DNA of 64,000 bases from Capitulum mitella (taxonomy: Eukaryota; Arthropoda; Thecostraca; Pollicipedomorpha; Pollicipedidae). The stretch is taken from positions 25,379,201 through 25,443,200 of the forward strand of contig CP099846.1 in assembly GCA_030062745.1 (NCBI GenBank), given 5' to 3'. The position numbers and the translations under genes were made by a program. A model generated the notes under the pieces. The model was not told where the DNA came from. It made no database searches and saw only the letters and a program-made list of their open reading frames with translations. Shown here piece by piece: positions 33,816-45,499 of this stretch. How positions within the stretch are numbered: the stretch's first letter is position 1; each line of letters starts with the position of its first letter.

Positions 33816-34410
33816 AAAAGGCAAAATGGCTGATTTCACTTTTATCAGTTTAACTTACCACTGCTTTGGTGTCTAAAAAATGTATTATATATAACGAATG
33901 ACAGTTCTGCATGTATATGCAATAAATTCTTCATTTTGAGAGCAGTTTTGGGCAGCTTCATGTATTTATTTAGGGTGGCATGAATATTGCCAGTCAGGTA
34001 GGTTGGCAGGTACCTAATTGGAAATGAGGACGTGCTCCAAAATATAAAACAATTCACATGAGATCAAAGGATTTTTGCCTCAAGGCAAGACAAAAAAGCA
34101 AGAAAAGGATACACAGACATCACTGGCACACCACTTTCCTGGGTGACAGTAAGAAGGTGCTAGGAAGGCCTGCTATAGGAGGTATGGTCACCAAGCGATT
34201 TGTTTACAATCTGCGTAAGCCGCTGTGTGACGTCACTGGGAATGACTCCGTCGGCGCCCGCCAAGGGCATTGAATAAGCGGCCCAGATCTCGGCCACCGG
34301 ACGCCTGTGCTTCGCTCCGATTTGAACGGAAGCAGTAGTATGTGGTATGCCGTATTTTCATGAAATCAAGGTAATAATCCATGGGAAAGGCGCATGTTTT
34401 TATGTAAATG

Positions 34411-34620
34411 ACATGGCCGTGGCTCAGTTGCTAGAGCATCTGTTGCCGCTGCCCATTCTGGTTATGTGGGTTCGGGTTGTTTCGGCCCTCACCATTTCCC
34501 ACGGAGGTCACTTGGCAGTCCAAGCGACCCATGGAAGGAGAAACTGGCTACCGCGCGGTCGTGAGGGTCATGTCTGCACGTTAAACTCTCGCCTCCGAAT
34601 TACGCAGTCAGACTAGAATT
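34411..34620 (+). mobile_element. Degenerate tRNA-derived SINE
   Basis: TGGCTCAGTTGCTAGAGCAT (34422-34441) matches a pol III A box. GGTTCGGGTTG about 35-40 bp later is a decayed B box. No acceptor-stem pairing is possible, so this is not a tRNA gene. A tRNA-unrelated body follows, to about 34620. No clear target duplication. Confidence 0.5.
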
Positions 34621-34863
34621 ACGTGATCCGGTGCAGAGCAATTTCTATACGCACTGCTCAGCACAGGCTCTGACTTCAAAGCACCCCAGCGACCCATTCG
34701 TATCATTTTTTAAAATAATGATAATAAATCGGGGTCATAGGCGGGAAGCACGGTGATTTACTCCAACATTTCTCAACATGGCCATGACGTTTCTTCGAGT
34801 GGCGCGGCAGGCAGGGACATTTCTCCGAGCACCGCGGCGGACCGGAACACCTCCCAAAGCTGA

Positions 34864-34869
34864 GCTCCC

Positions 34870-34924
<55 letters not shown>
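34864..34924. repeat. (CT)n microsatellite
   Basis: About 30 CT units with two interruptions near the left end. Confidence 0.95.
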
Positions 34925-34927
<3 letters not shown>

Positions 34928-36628
34928 CACTCGATTTAGTTCCTTTCGACAAGCGCACATGTCAGGAGGGGCAGTACAACCACCGCCCCAGGCCACATAC
35001 GGCCACCCGGTCGACCGTGAAGGCCCGCCGGGTCAGCGGGCCGTAGACGCCGGCGCCCGAGACTAGCGCAGTCATGACTACACAGCACCTCCCCTAAGAC
35101 GTGGAGGAAACCAACCCACACTTCCGATCATACACACCACCGCAAACAGAACAAAGCAACAGCCAATAACAATGCAGCCACCCCCATGAAACCGATCACC
35201 ACTGCTCGGCCTGGCTACCACTGTGCTGCCGTACCTTTTACACGTAACGATACACTGGTTCGGACCAGTTGACCGACAGCCTCTGCGGCCACTGGCGTCC
35301 TCGCAGCCCGAGTCCAGTCCGCAGCCCGCCTCCCGGGCAGTAGTGCCGGAGCTCTAACGCCCATGCGGTCGCTGCCACACACCGCCGTTAACGCGACCGC
35401 CGCCACAGTCGCCATATCCAACGTCGTCACGGCCGTCGTCGCGGCTGCCATCGCCCTTAATGCCGCCGTCGCAGCCGTGGCGGCCGCTGGAGTTGAAGCA
35501 GCTGCGGTCGCCGTTGTCGCGACTGCTGCCGCCACCTTGCGAGACTGTCACCACCGATCGTAAGGGCCGGAGATGCCGGCTGTTGCGTCAGTATATGCGC
35601 CCGCTGGGCATGCGTACCGGGTGGTTTCGTCGTCCACCGACGCCCATGACGCTCCCCGACTGGACCCACCGACCCTCCTTAGAGTCCTCATAAGGACGTG
35701 CTGTCCGGTACGGAGAGGCTGGAGCGGGCAGGCGCACATGCAGTTACAAATGTAGTTACGTACGCCCGAAACGAGGTACATGTAGTTACATGTACAAAAC
35801 TACATGTAGCCACTACATAAGTAAAACATATGAAAACACAAAACACGAGTAAAAAAGGGGCCAGTAAAAGAACAGTATGCACAAAACACCCAACAAAAAA
35901 TAACCCAGGCAGACATGCCTCATTACCTGGTGACATAAACACTCAGCAAGCACTGGTAGAAATATATGTGGCTGTGAGGCTGTGAAAAACAAATGCTGTC
36001 AAGACCACAGACTGAATGCCTGACTGACCGACCTGAGTGAATGAAAACTATTGTTTGCAGACTTGAAAGATGCCCACAACTCAGAGGCTTATCAAATTCA
36101 AATGCATTCTGACCAGCATCACTGGAGCATTATCTTGACCAATTTTGAATTTTGGGATAGACCACATAAATATCTATGCAATCAATTATTATTCTTAGTA
36201 TGCTGTATCCACTGGGATTGCTACATGATGTCTACTTGCAAATTAACACCAAAAGATTGTCATACAAAGAGAAGAGCAAACCATTCCCAATATAGCGATA
36301 AATTAACAGAGAAATTTGCACTAGCACATCCAAACAAATATGTCAACTGCTACCCAAGTGGTGCCACAAACAATAATGCATCCAGGAGTGCCAAAAGGGC
36401 CATGCTCCCCCCCCCAATAACCAAAAATGGGCACAACTTTTATGCAGAAAAGTTTCTTTTAAAACAATCCTTGAGGTAAAAGGAGGCAAAATCAAATGAG
36501 TTTTTTTTCTTAATCAGCACGCCTTTTCGGAATCTGCCTCTCCCGACCCATGAAAACCGGCACTCTAGATCTGCCTTTGGCTACAAATTTAATACCTTGG
36601 CATCCATGATGGAAGATGTTTGGATGGC
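34925..36628. other. Unassigned DNA with trinucleotide-like GC patch
   Basis: Positions 35340-35560 are a GCC/GTC-rich stretch giving an alanine/valine-rich frame that is low complexity rather than a protein. TACATGTAGTTACATGTA-type palindromes lie at 35776-35820. A plus-strand frame at 36051-36479 (142 codons) is AT-rich and matches no family I know. Confidence 0.4.
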
Positions 36629-36753
36629 ACTGTACTCAGGGCCTATTTTAAGGAAAAATGACTGCGGGGGCAATTCTGCGAACGAGACGCATTGGTTGAG
36701 ACCACCCCCCCGGCATTTGTGTTCTCCTTATTGAATTTTGTCCACTTCATATA

Positions 36754-36756
<3 letters not shown>

Positions 36757-36788
<32 letters not shown>

Positions 36789-36839
36789 CTAAGGAAAGGA
36801 CATATATATATATATATATATAGATGCTTTCCTAAGGAA

Positions 36840-36875
<36 letters not shown>
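36757..36875. repeat. (TA)n blocks in family C left end
   Basis: Three TA runs (36757-36786, 36802-36822, 36843-36875) are separated by repeated TTCCTAAGGAA words. Family C copy 3 has a TA run at the equivalent place (54705-54752), so the microsatellite is an inherited part of the element. Confidence 0.9.
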
Positions 36876-36878
<3 letters not shown>

Positions 36879-37354
36879 GCGAATTACGATGAACACTTCC
36901 ACAGCACTCTGTCATTAACTGATATGTCTTTTGGAGGAAACCATGTGTGCAAAATATGGCCTTGGTCCAGCACTCTTAAGCACTTTCACACGAAGACTGT
37001 ATGCCGTTTGTGCTGGATTTTATTTTATTTCGATGAAATTCGCGCTGGCTTTTGTGCATTCCGAGCCCATTAAATTCAAAGGACACCATTTCATTTATCC
37101 CGAGCAAGAACTCATTCTCCCTGGACTTGTGATCCCTGGGAGATTCGCTCAGGGATGTCTGAAATGCCCCCAAACGTGTTTTGTGCTTCAGTTTTTTAAA
37201 AGAAGCGCACGATATGCATAAAATGCACATCATAGTACTCCTTTTGACACACTGGATCGAAAGACACTTCGCATGCTTTCTCAGGTCATTGGTCACTGGC
37301 CCTGTCGGCAGCAGTGTGGCTTAGGTGGGAATGATACTTCAGTCCTCTTAGTGG

Positions 37355-39390
37355 TCTCGGGGTTCTGGCGACGATGCTATTCGACGACTTACTGCAGGTA
37401 CTGCTTTTGCCCTTCATCCTTCGTCAGTACCTTGTTGTATACTTGGATAAGAGTCACAGCTCGTTCGGCGAAGTCGCTAACTACCGCGATCTCGCACAGG
37501 ACTTCCTTAGTGTTCGTGAAGCCAGGTGCTGTCTCCCAATCAGCGGGATCGGCGGCAAGGAAGTCCATGTTGATGCCGTAGGCTTTCAGGTTTCCCACCG
37601 ACTTTGCGGTAATGAAGTCGACGATGATCTTCGTGGGACGAGAACCTCCTTTTCTGCGAGATCCACCTGCGCTCGCTGGGAGGACTCTCCGATCCCTGTT
37701 CCTGGAGTGCCGCGATCATCCTCGTCTTCATCTCACACGGCACGTCCTCGTCGAAGAACGACACACCAGCCAGTTCTTCGCTGGGGCACCATAGTAGGTG
37801 ATTGTTATAATAAATCATATGTCGACTATAATGTCATAATAGATAATAGGTGATCGGCAAACTCCTTGGAGATCCCCTTCGAAATTTCAGCATTCACATC
37901 AGGCTTGGCAGAACGGCCAGGTCGTGCACGGAAGCGCTGACCGCCGATGAAGAGCAGAACCATACACTGACGTACAAAACAACCATGAAAGAGACGAAGC
38001 GCTTGAGTGCTCCCAATTCACTGAGAGTCACGGAGAACTGATGGCAAAGCCAGAAGATCTTGATCCCGCAGATTATGCGCCCCATCCATCTGGCGCGATG
38101 GAACCATCTATCTGGCACGTTGGAGAGCACCCGGCTGGGGAACTTGATTCGCCGTGGAGGCTCTTGACCAAAGGGGATAATCGAGACCTCAAAGAACCAA
38201 CGATGATCATCGCTAGGCTGGATTTCGGCGAGCTTCTCACGGCAGAAGGCGACGAAACGATCATTGGAAGAGAAAAACTCATACAACATAGTCTCGGCCA
38301 CTGCTGGCTCCAGGTCTTCATACACCATAGGTTCAAACTTGTTCCAATCAATGAGTCTCCATCTCTTCTTGAAGCTCTTGAACTAGGAGATCGCGGTCCC
38401 GAGGACGGACCGAAGCGTGTGGAGAAAGCCGCCTCTGCCACCAGTTCGACGATATGATGACGACAAGCAAAGTGAAAAGGCCGTCACTCAAGCTTCTGCT
38501 GAAGAAGCGTGTTTGCTCCCACAGTTTGTCCAGTATTGCTGGAGGTGGTGTCGAAGCTCATGCCGACGACGTTGTCCGAAACCTCCCAGTCTTCCAGACA
38601 AAGCGCGACAACGTCGGCTGGCGTTGCTCCGGCTCTACTTGCAACTTCCAAACACCGAAGAGTTTGGCGGCACTTCTTGGACCGGCTACAATGACAGAGT
38701 TGATCCACCTTTTCCTTTCCATCGTCAGTAACAGTTTGCCGTCCAAGTGGACCACCAGGTTGGGTGACGCGGAGAAAGAATGCTAGATTTCGTCCGCAAT
38801 GGCTTTCCTCTGCGATCTACGTGCGCGCCTGCCCGAGTTTCTGTGATCGCCAGTTCAGAGGAGTCGTGGCCGAGGACCGAAGCCGTCGCCGATAGGAAGT
38901 GAATTGCAGAGCGATCATTGAGCTTGGTCCGATCGAGGGCTGCTGCCTGACCAGGAGTGGCGATGTTCTTGGCTCTCCTGCAGGGCCGCTTCGAAGGCAT
39001 GGCCAAGGGCTGCGGGTCATCCTGATCTGTCAGTTATGTGTTGTCGGTAGGCGAGTATTCCAGCTGGGCAGTTGCCTCATGCTCGGTCTGCTGTTTAATC
39101 TAACGGCGGGCCCTTTAAAGCTTCGGCATACTGTTGTCGGTGAAGAGCTCGCTCCTCCTTCTCAGAAGGGAACTTATCGAATACCACCATGACGCCTCGG
39201 CGACCTGGATCCCTTTGGGCCTAGAGAATGTCTTTATCCTCTTGGTTTTGATGATCTTAATGGTGCCGACAAGGGCAAGGTCAAAAACATTATTAAGGTT
39301 GTCCCTAAGTCCATTCTTCTTGTCAATTTCCGGGCTGAACCTCCAGAATTTGCCTTTGGTACTGGTCAAGCTTCCTGTTGAGCTTCTTTA
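37355..39390 (-). pseudogene. Family C transposase pseudogene, copy 2
   Basis: This is the best copy for reading the family. Reverse-strand blocks in order are: LDRTKLNDRSAIHFLSATAS and LGHDSSELAIT near 38840-38940; VHLDGKLL (about 38730-38755); KLFGVWKL; VVGMSFDTTSSNTGQ (38525-38570); LACRHHI-type residues and GPSSGP at 38396-38413; LEPAVAETML; FVAFCREKLAEIQPSDDHRWF; ARWMGRIICGIKIF with FSVTLSELGALKRF; FFDEDVPCEMKTRMIAALQ; and VVSDFAERAVTLIQVYN with LTKDEGQKQY at the C-terminus. Together they would span roughly 650-700 residues. They occupy at least three frames with stops, so no functional protein is made. An RNase H-like transposase is inferred; the catalytic triad is not identified. Confidence 0.7.
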
Positions 39391-40768
39391 TCACGTTCCG
39401 CTCCGGTGCAGTGAGAATACGGGCTTTGTTCCACACCTTCTTCATTTCGCGGACGATCTGTGTTTTGACCTACCTCTGGGTAAGCCTATGCACACGGTGG
39501 GACTAAAAATATTGCTGCAGCACTTCTCCCCGCGAAGGCAGTTCTGAGCACCGGTCAACCAAAATTCGGCTTTTTTTCTCGTGGTGCAGCCATAGTGGCA
39601 CAAACTTCCGTTATAAAAGGTACTTTCTGCATTGACGCAGGTGGTCCTTAAATATCCTGACGTCTAAGAACGCGCGGGAAATTGCCAGACCGGCACCGTG
39701 GGTTGCCGTGGCATGACAAGGCGTGGTACTTCAAATATATAAGTCACAGTCTGCAAACGATGGGCAGAATATTGGCGAGATGTTGCGGCAGTTTCGATTC
39801 TTCCCTAAATGAGACAGTAGGTTGCCTGTCCGGGATAGTTTCTGTTAATCTAATCTATCCCCAAAATACATTTTCTCACCGAATTTTAGCCATATGTTTT
39901 TCAACACTACGCAGAAGTGTAAAAGCTGTCCTAACACAGGCAGAACAAACTTCTTCATTTCCAGGTTATCGGGCCCAAAATAAAAAAGCCACCTCAGATT
40001 GAAATATTCGCCTTAGGCCCGCCTCAATGAGATATCATCAACATTCGTCATTATCTGCAGTCTGGGCCATGCCATGTTCGTTAAGCAGATGAAGCATGCT
40101 CATGAGATGCTCAAACCCATGCACTAGGAGCAGCAAGATTGACGGTTTTAATATATGACTGATTAATTTTCTGTTTTCCTCGCGTAAAACTCGGGTTTAA
40201 CCGCCTAGTTCAATGAAGTTCTACCAATCAGGTACTGGGATTTTAGCAGGGTTTTCGGATCAGGATGATTGGTGATGACTACAGCACTGCTGGACTGTTA
40301 CCGCATTCATATAAACCTTATCTCACCATAGCGAAACCGCCCTGCGCACCAGCTCGCCCTTCAGTTTTCTTGCTCTTGAACACATCAAAGATGGTTATCA
40401 TCATTTTTAACGTGCTTACAATGCAATGAAACGCCTTGGTTGCCCACCAGACAATCGCGGCATCGGGTGCCGGCGTACTAATTACGAAACACGCTCGCCA
40501 GCGGTCACTAGGTGTGCCTGCAATACGTATTATAAAGTGATGCTTCTAAGTGTGCTCCCACATTACTCAGTGGTTCAACACATCCTTCGTTGATAAGATG
40601 CTGCTTTGCGAGCGCAGCGCTTTATGGAATACCTTCCTGGGTACGCTAGTGCACCTGGCTGTTTTTTGCCTTGCATGGGCAAAGGATCTTGACGGGGGGG
40701 GCAAAGTGCCCGACTGGGGGGCATTTACCCCCCCCAGTTAACATGTTAAAATAGGCCCTGACTGCACT

Positions 40769-42699
40769 ACTTCTCAGGACTAGTTTGATATTGGCCACCA
40801 GTCACTTTCACAAGATATAATGGATCACAACCTGCTTCAACAAAGCATACTCTAAAGTGTTCCCAGTCTATGTTAAACTTGTCTCCTTTTAACACACTAG
40901 TGCACCCATGATACCCTAGTGCCGTTTTCTTTTGGAAACCGGAACAAGGACAAGGTAAACTCTTGGCATTTACATTTACTACAAACCCACAATTGACGGG
41001 TGGACAGCACAATCAGTCTGCATCTTTGCTTGTCAGCTCAAATGTGAAATGATGGATACAACAATGCATAGGTCACCAACAGTTAGATGCATTAGGTATG
41101 ACCATAATCACAATCATAATCTACAGTTGCTATACAGAAACATGAAAACAATGACAGCTAATGGTAAGTGAAAGGGCACGACTCAAATTATGCCTCCCCT
41201 GTGCAATCCCAATTTTAGTCCATTACCACAGCCAGGTCTCAGCCACAAACCAGTAACAGTGGAAATACCTCGGTAAGTAGGGTATTACAAACATCAAAAT
41301 GAGGGTGCCATCATTGCAAAATTGAATCCTTTCACATGGGTATTTGGTTTTACGAGCATCCCAAACTCCCTCGCCAGTTACTGTGGTCAGTCATTTTCTG
41401 GCGAGGTGTGATAACGAAGTTGGCCTAAATAACTCCTGTCATTTGTGGCAACCACTTTCTACAAGACGCAGGTAAATAGCATTTTCAAGAACGCAGAAAC
41501 CACGATGCAACCCCATCCGTCGCTTCACAGCACAAGCAACCGCTACCAGTGGCTACTGGTTGATTTACATTCGACTCCCAGCGACTCATTCCCAGTGACG
41601 TCACTGCGGGGTCGTTGCTAGCAAAAAAAGGCGTCCCTATGGTCAATAACACTGGTGACACGCCCCTGGGTAGTATGTAGTGTTCTCTTACCTCCACGTT
41701 TACCGCCTCATAGGTATTCGCCTGGTGACGAATGTCGATTGTTATTGACTTGAGGCATGTCGCAAGAACGCCAAAATTGCACGTCGTAAATAGTGTGTAA
41801 ATATGGCGTAAATACTTCCTCTTACTGCCTGAAGCCATAATCATTTGATTAGTTACGAATGTTGTTACTGACTTCAGGCATATCGCAAGAGCGTCAAAAC
41901 TGTATATCATAAATGGTGCGGAAACGCCGTACCTATATTCAGATACCACGTGATGCTTATTTTCTTACCTCAATTTTCAACAAGTTTAATATTATGTAAA
42001 CGATGGAAATTTCCCTTTTTCTGTGACAACAATTTGTATTCAAATATTTACCGTTGCGAGTGCTAGATACCATACCCAATACTACTTACGCAAACAGCCT
42101 CGCGCCGACTCGAACCACGCTGTGCCGCTGCGTGAGGTGTCTGTGTTGAGAACGCCCTTTCCCCTTCTTCGATCCTAATCCTTCTCCTCTTTCCTTGTAT
42201 CAATCTGTCCCAGAAAGCTCTCTGGCCGTTTGAAGTTTTAGTTCCGCCTGAAAAAGGTGATCATTCAGAGCACCACCAAAGACGGTGCTCGGAATAATCA
42301 CCTCAGGGGTGGTAAGTGTTAAACATTAACGAAAAGCAGGCGTTGTCCCCCGCCGGCATCGTTTCTGCAACTAGGATCAGGACAGGCACTGTTCGACAAA
42401 CAGTTAGCCTAGCTGCTGCACAGCTGTGAACTTTCGCTTCAGGTAGTATTTGCCTTAGTGACGCAAGGCAATGGTTGATAATGTGGCGCATGAGCACGAC
42501 TCGCGAGAGACTGGCAGAGCTGTTGAGTGTAGGTTAATTAGCCAGAACTGAATACTGTTGGGTACATGCCAAGTGTGATAATGTTTATCCGTGATTAGTC
42601 CATCCTGCGTAAGGTGAGACAAGTAACAGACAAAGAGCATGACACAACTGAGAAGCTAGAATGGTCGTGATGAAAATTTATGGTTTAGGTAACTGCAGT
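40769..42699. other. Unassigned DNA
   Basis: No recognisable gene. A minus-strand frame at 41485-41949 (154 codons) contains an internal near-duplication (DALAICLKSVTT and GVLATCLKSITI) but matches no known family. Confidence 0.35.
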
Positions 42700-42976
42700 C
42701 AGGGGCAAAGTTTTGTTTAATTATTTGGGGGGGGGGGGCATGGGAGAAAGAGCAAGAGCCTAACTACCAAATGTTCTCCCGAATGAGTTTGTCAACGGAT
42801 TTAGCCGTTTAAGTTTGATCGGCATCAATTTTCATTTTTAATATTTGGTTATCATTTACCATCTTAAAAGCTTTCTTCCCTTCTTAAAAAAATGACAGAA
42901 TATATTGGGGGAGGGGACCTGCCTAATTCACCGAGAGGGGGGCAGATCCACATTGGGAGGCCATGGCTGCACCCAA
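42700..42976. mobile_element. Possible hAT-type MITE
   Basis: It starts CAGGGGCAAAGTTTTG and ends GGCCATGGCTGCACCC, with a G-run at 42727-42739 and internal G-rich blocks. The ends resemble CAGGGG/GGCTGC-type termini but no duplication is visible. Confidence 0.4.
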
Positions 42977-43067
42977 AGAGTTGAAATTAACCTCTGGAAG
43001 CAGTAAGTTTACCTACCTGATTATTAATATCTTATTGATACATGTGCATGTGTATGTGATGTATGGA

Positions 43068-43130
43068 TGTATATATATATGTATACAGATATATATATAT
43101 AATATAATATACATATATCATATACATATA
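43068..43130. repeat. TA/TATG-rich simple sequence
   Basis: Interrupted TATATA and CATATA tracts. Confidence 0.7.
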
Positions 43131-43194
43131 TAATTTGTTGTTGATTACACTGATCTGTTATATTATGGTTATATTGTATTTGCATTGTCTGCCT

Positions 43195-43350
43195 GAGTCG
43201 GATTCAGATTCGGAATCAGACAGTTTAAGCAACATTGGAATTGGATTCGGAATCGGTTCCATTTGTAATTGGTTGCTCGGAACTGGATTCGGATTCGGAG
43301 TCATTTGCCTTGTTATTGAGTCGGAGTCGATTCCAGTCAAGCGGAATCAA
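43195..43350. repeat. GGAATC/GATTC-rich degenerate repeat
   Basis: Dense GGATTC, GGAATC and GAGTCG words resemble 33660-33815 and create Ser/Asp/Glu-rich shadow frames on both strands. Confidence 0.5.
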
Positions 43351-44076
43351 GCCAGGTCTGCCGTGGACTAAGTCAAATACGGTCTGCTGCAAGACACACG
43401 TGCCTAGGTTGCCTTCAGAATGCTGCATTTCGGACGAGAACTACTCGACCTTAAACTCGTTGCGTTAAACCCTTTGCTGAGTTTAAGGGCTACTGTCCGG
43501 GACTGAACTGCTGTATTCACAATGTGCGCCGACCTCGGCCGGCGCGGTCACGTGGGGCGGGCCCCGGGACAGCACCAGCGGCGGCGTCAGGAGGCTGGTG
43601 GCTGGGGCAACGGCGCTCACAGAACAAAGGGCACAACACTGCATTGAGCATTTTTTGCTAGCGCGGCCAACCTGACCCCTGGCCCTTCGAAAGCTCAGTG
43701 AGACAGGGCGTTCGTGTAAACGTCACGCTGTAGCGTGTTCTTTTCTGTACTATACCTAAAAAGTAATTTTGTGCAAGTCTTACGGCTATTCCTATTCTCC
43801 GTTTCAAACTACGCCAGCAAGGGCAAAATTCCTATTTTTTGTTTCTTTTATGAATGGGACACATTGGATTCCATTTATGTATAAAAGTGCTGTGATGATT
43901 TTATCGTGCGCTCGCATGCCAGCGTTTTTTGGATGGCGATTTTTCATAGACAATGGCGACTCTATGTCAGATCAATAACACGTCATGCTAGGCTTTCAAA
44001 CGATGTTTGAATGGCTGGCAGATCCGTAATAGTCCATGATAAATGTAATCGGACTGATGTAGCCTCACATATGATT
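43351..44076. other. Unassigned DNA
   Basis: A GC-rich patch occurs at 43520-43620. Nothing else is recognised. Confidence 0.4.
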
Positions 44077-44088
44077 TCTTCGTGATCT

Positions 44089-45487
44089 CCAGGGGCGGCA
44101 GTAGTGTGATGGTTACCGTACTCGCCTTGTGACCAAAAGGTTCCCGGTTCGAGTCCGGGTAATAGCGACATTTCGCCGTCCCTCGCTACAATCGGCCTGA
44201 GAGGTTGCGACGCGAAATGACCCTGGCAGTCGAGAGCGTCGTTAACCCTATTCCCGGAGGGCTAGACGGTATGGCCGATTCCCGGCAGGGGGGGGGGGCG
44301 GATTCGGCCCCCCCTGAGATCTCGAGAACTACTTATTCGATTTCATCGCAACAAACGGCAATCGATTTGCCGTGACGTGAACTACATTTTTATAAAAAGA
44401 AATTTTCCAAATTTTGAAATTTGTGGATACAGGGGGGCAAAAATGTCAAAATGAGGGGTACTTTTTGACTTCTTATAACTCCGTTGTTTATGGACCGATT
44501 TCGATGAAACTGGCATCAATCGAGAGATTATGAATAGGGCTTTCACCATGGGTATGCAAATTTGAAATTTTGAGAAAATTCATGGGCGTTCACAGGGTTT
44601 CAAAAATAGGAGGATTAGTTTTCCAATAACGGAATGAACAAAAGACGCCAAAACACTTTTTTAGCTTCTGCTAGTCATGTTATGCTAAAGAAGTACAAAT
44701 CGCATTACAATGTTTGTATAATGTTAGCATAGGCGGTGCCAGGGACATAAAAAAGGGGGAACTGTCATGGTCACACGTTTCTCAGATCAACTTGTGACCT
44801 TTGACCTTAAATGACCTCCAGTGACCTTGGGGTCACCTGGAATGATGTCGTGTGCATTCAATATTATCTGTAAACGTTTTTAATCGATTAAATTCACTCT
44901 ATTCCAAAAAATTCATTTTTTGGCTTTTGCGATATAGGGTACGTGCACTGACATTTTAGGTCATAGCTCCGTGACCTGACCTGATATCAAGCTGAAACTT
45001 GGTACACAAGTAGAAGGCATCTTTCTACGTCATATATATTCCGGGTTTGGCATTTGAAAAAACGGCGCCGAAATTATTGCGAAAAAAACAAATTTTGACT
45101 TTTGACCTTGACCTGACCTTGTAAAGTGACCTCAGATAAACAAAATTGCATATGCACATTGCCCAACTATTTAGCTATATATTCATATAAAGTTTGAAGT
45201 TCTATCTTAAAAACTCTGTTTTTGGCAGACATTTTCCTTTTACCCTCAACATGGCCAAAAATGACCTGAGGTGCCTCCCAAAAACGTTGCCTGGCTCCGC
45301 CCCTGAGCAAAATAGAATTTCGAAATTTTGTCACGGCGCGTAGAAGGAATAGCTAGGAAAAGTCACCAAGTTTCGTGAAGCTGCGTCAAAAAGCCCGGAA
45401 TTGGCAAGCAAAAAACCCGAGGGGGGGGGGCGGATTCCGCCCCCCCCCTGCCGGGAATAGGGTTAAATAACCCCATAACCAACCAAC
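44089..45487 (+). mobile_element. tRNA-derived SINE split by a family B element
   Basis: The SINE occupies 44089-44245 and 45467-45487 (about 178 bp in all). It has an A-box-like AGTGTGATGGTTACCG, an anticodon-arm-like CCTTGTGACCAAAAGG, and a B box GGTTCGAGTCC within a perfect 5-bp T stem (CCCGG/CCGGG). It ends in an AACCAACCAAC-type tail. The SINE is bounded by an exact 12-bp target duplication, TCTTCGTGATCT, at 44077-44088 and 45488-45499. No 7-bp acceptor stem can form, so it is not a tRNA gene. Confidence 0.8.
44246..45462 (+). mobile_element. Family B TTAA element, complete copy inside the SINE
   Basis: A 1217-bp element flanked by TTAA at 44242-44245 and 45463-45466. It starts CCCTATTCCCGGAGGG and ends CTGCCGGGAATAGGG. 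Removing it with one TTAA restores an uninterrupted SINE tail. Internal half-site cluster: GTGACCTTTGACCTT near 44806-44820 and TTGACCTTGACCTGACCTTG near 45101-45121. Confidence 0.85.
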
Positions 45488-45499
45488 TCTTCGTGATCT

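Larger units (their letters stand above)
36637..40760 (-). mobile_element. Family C hAT-like transposon, complete copy
   Basis: A 4124-bp element with a 15-bp terminal inverted repeat: it begins CAGGGCCTATTTTAA and ends TTAAAATAGGCCCTG. It is flanked by ACTGTACT (36629-36636) and ACTGCACT (40761-40768), an 8-bp duplication with one mismatch. It carries the transposase pseudogene in reverse orientation, a (TA)n block near its left end, and a G-tract/C-tract hairpin (40694-40738) just inside its right end. CAGGG termini and 8-bp duplications place it with hAT elements structurally. The transposase sequence itself I recognise only as an unnamed invertebrate transposon group. Confidence 0.85.

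Noticed and set aside
35363..35563. Alanine/valine-rich protein
   Set aside because: It is low-complexity translation of a GCC/GTC-rich stretch open on several frames.
38041..38457. 138-codon plus-strand frame as a gene
   Set aside because: It is the antisense shadow of the family C transposase, whose reverse-strand blocks recur in three copies.
44091..44170. Intact tRNA gene
   Set aside because: The T arm and boxes A and B are present, but the bases flanking them cannot pair as an acceptor stem, the anticodon arm is irregular, and the segment lies within a SINE with a target duplication.
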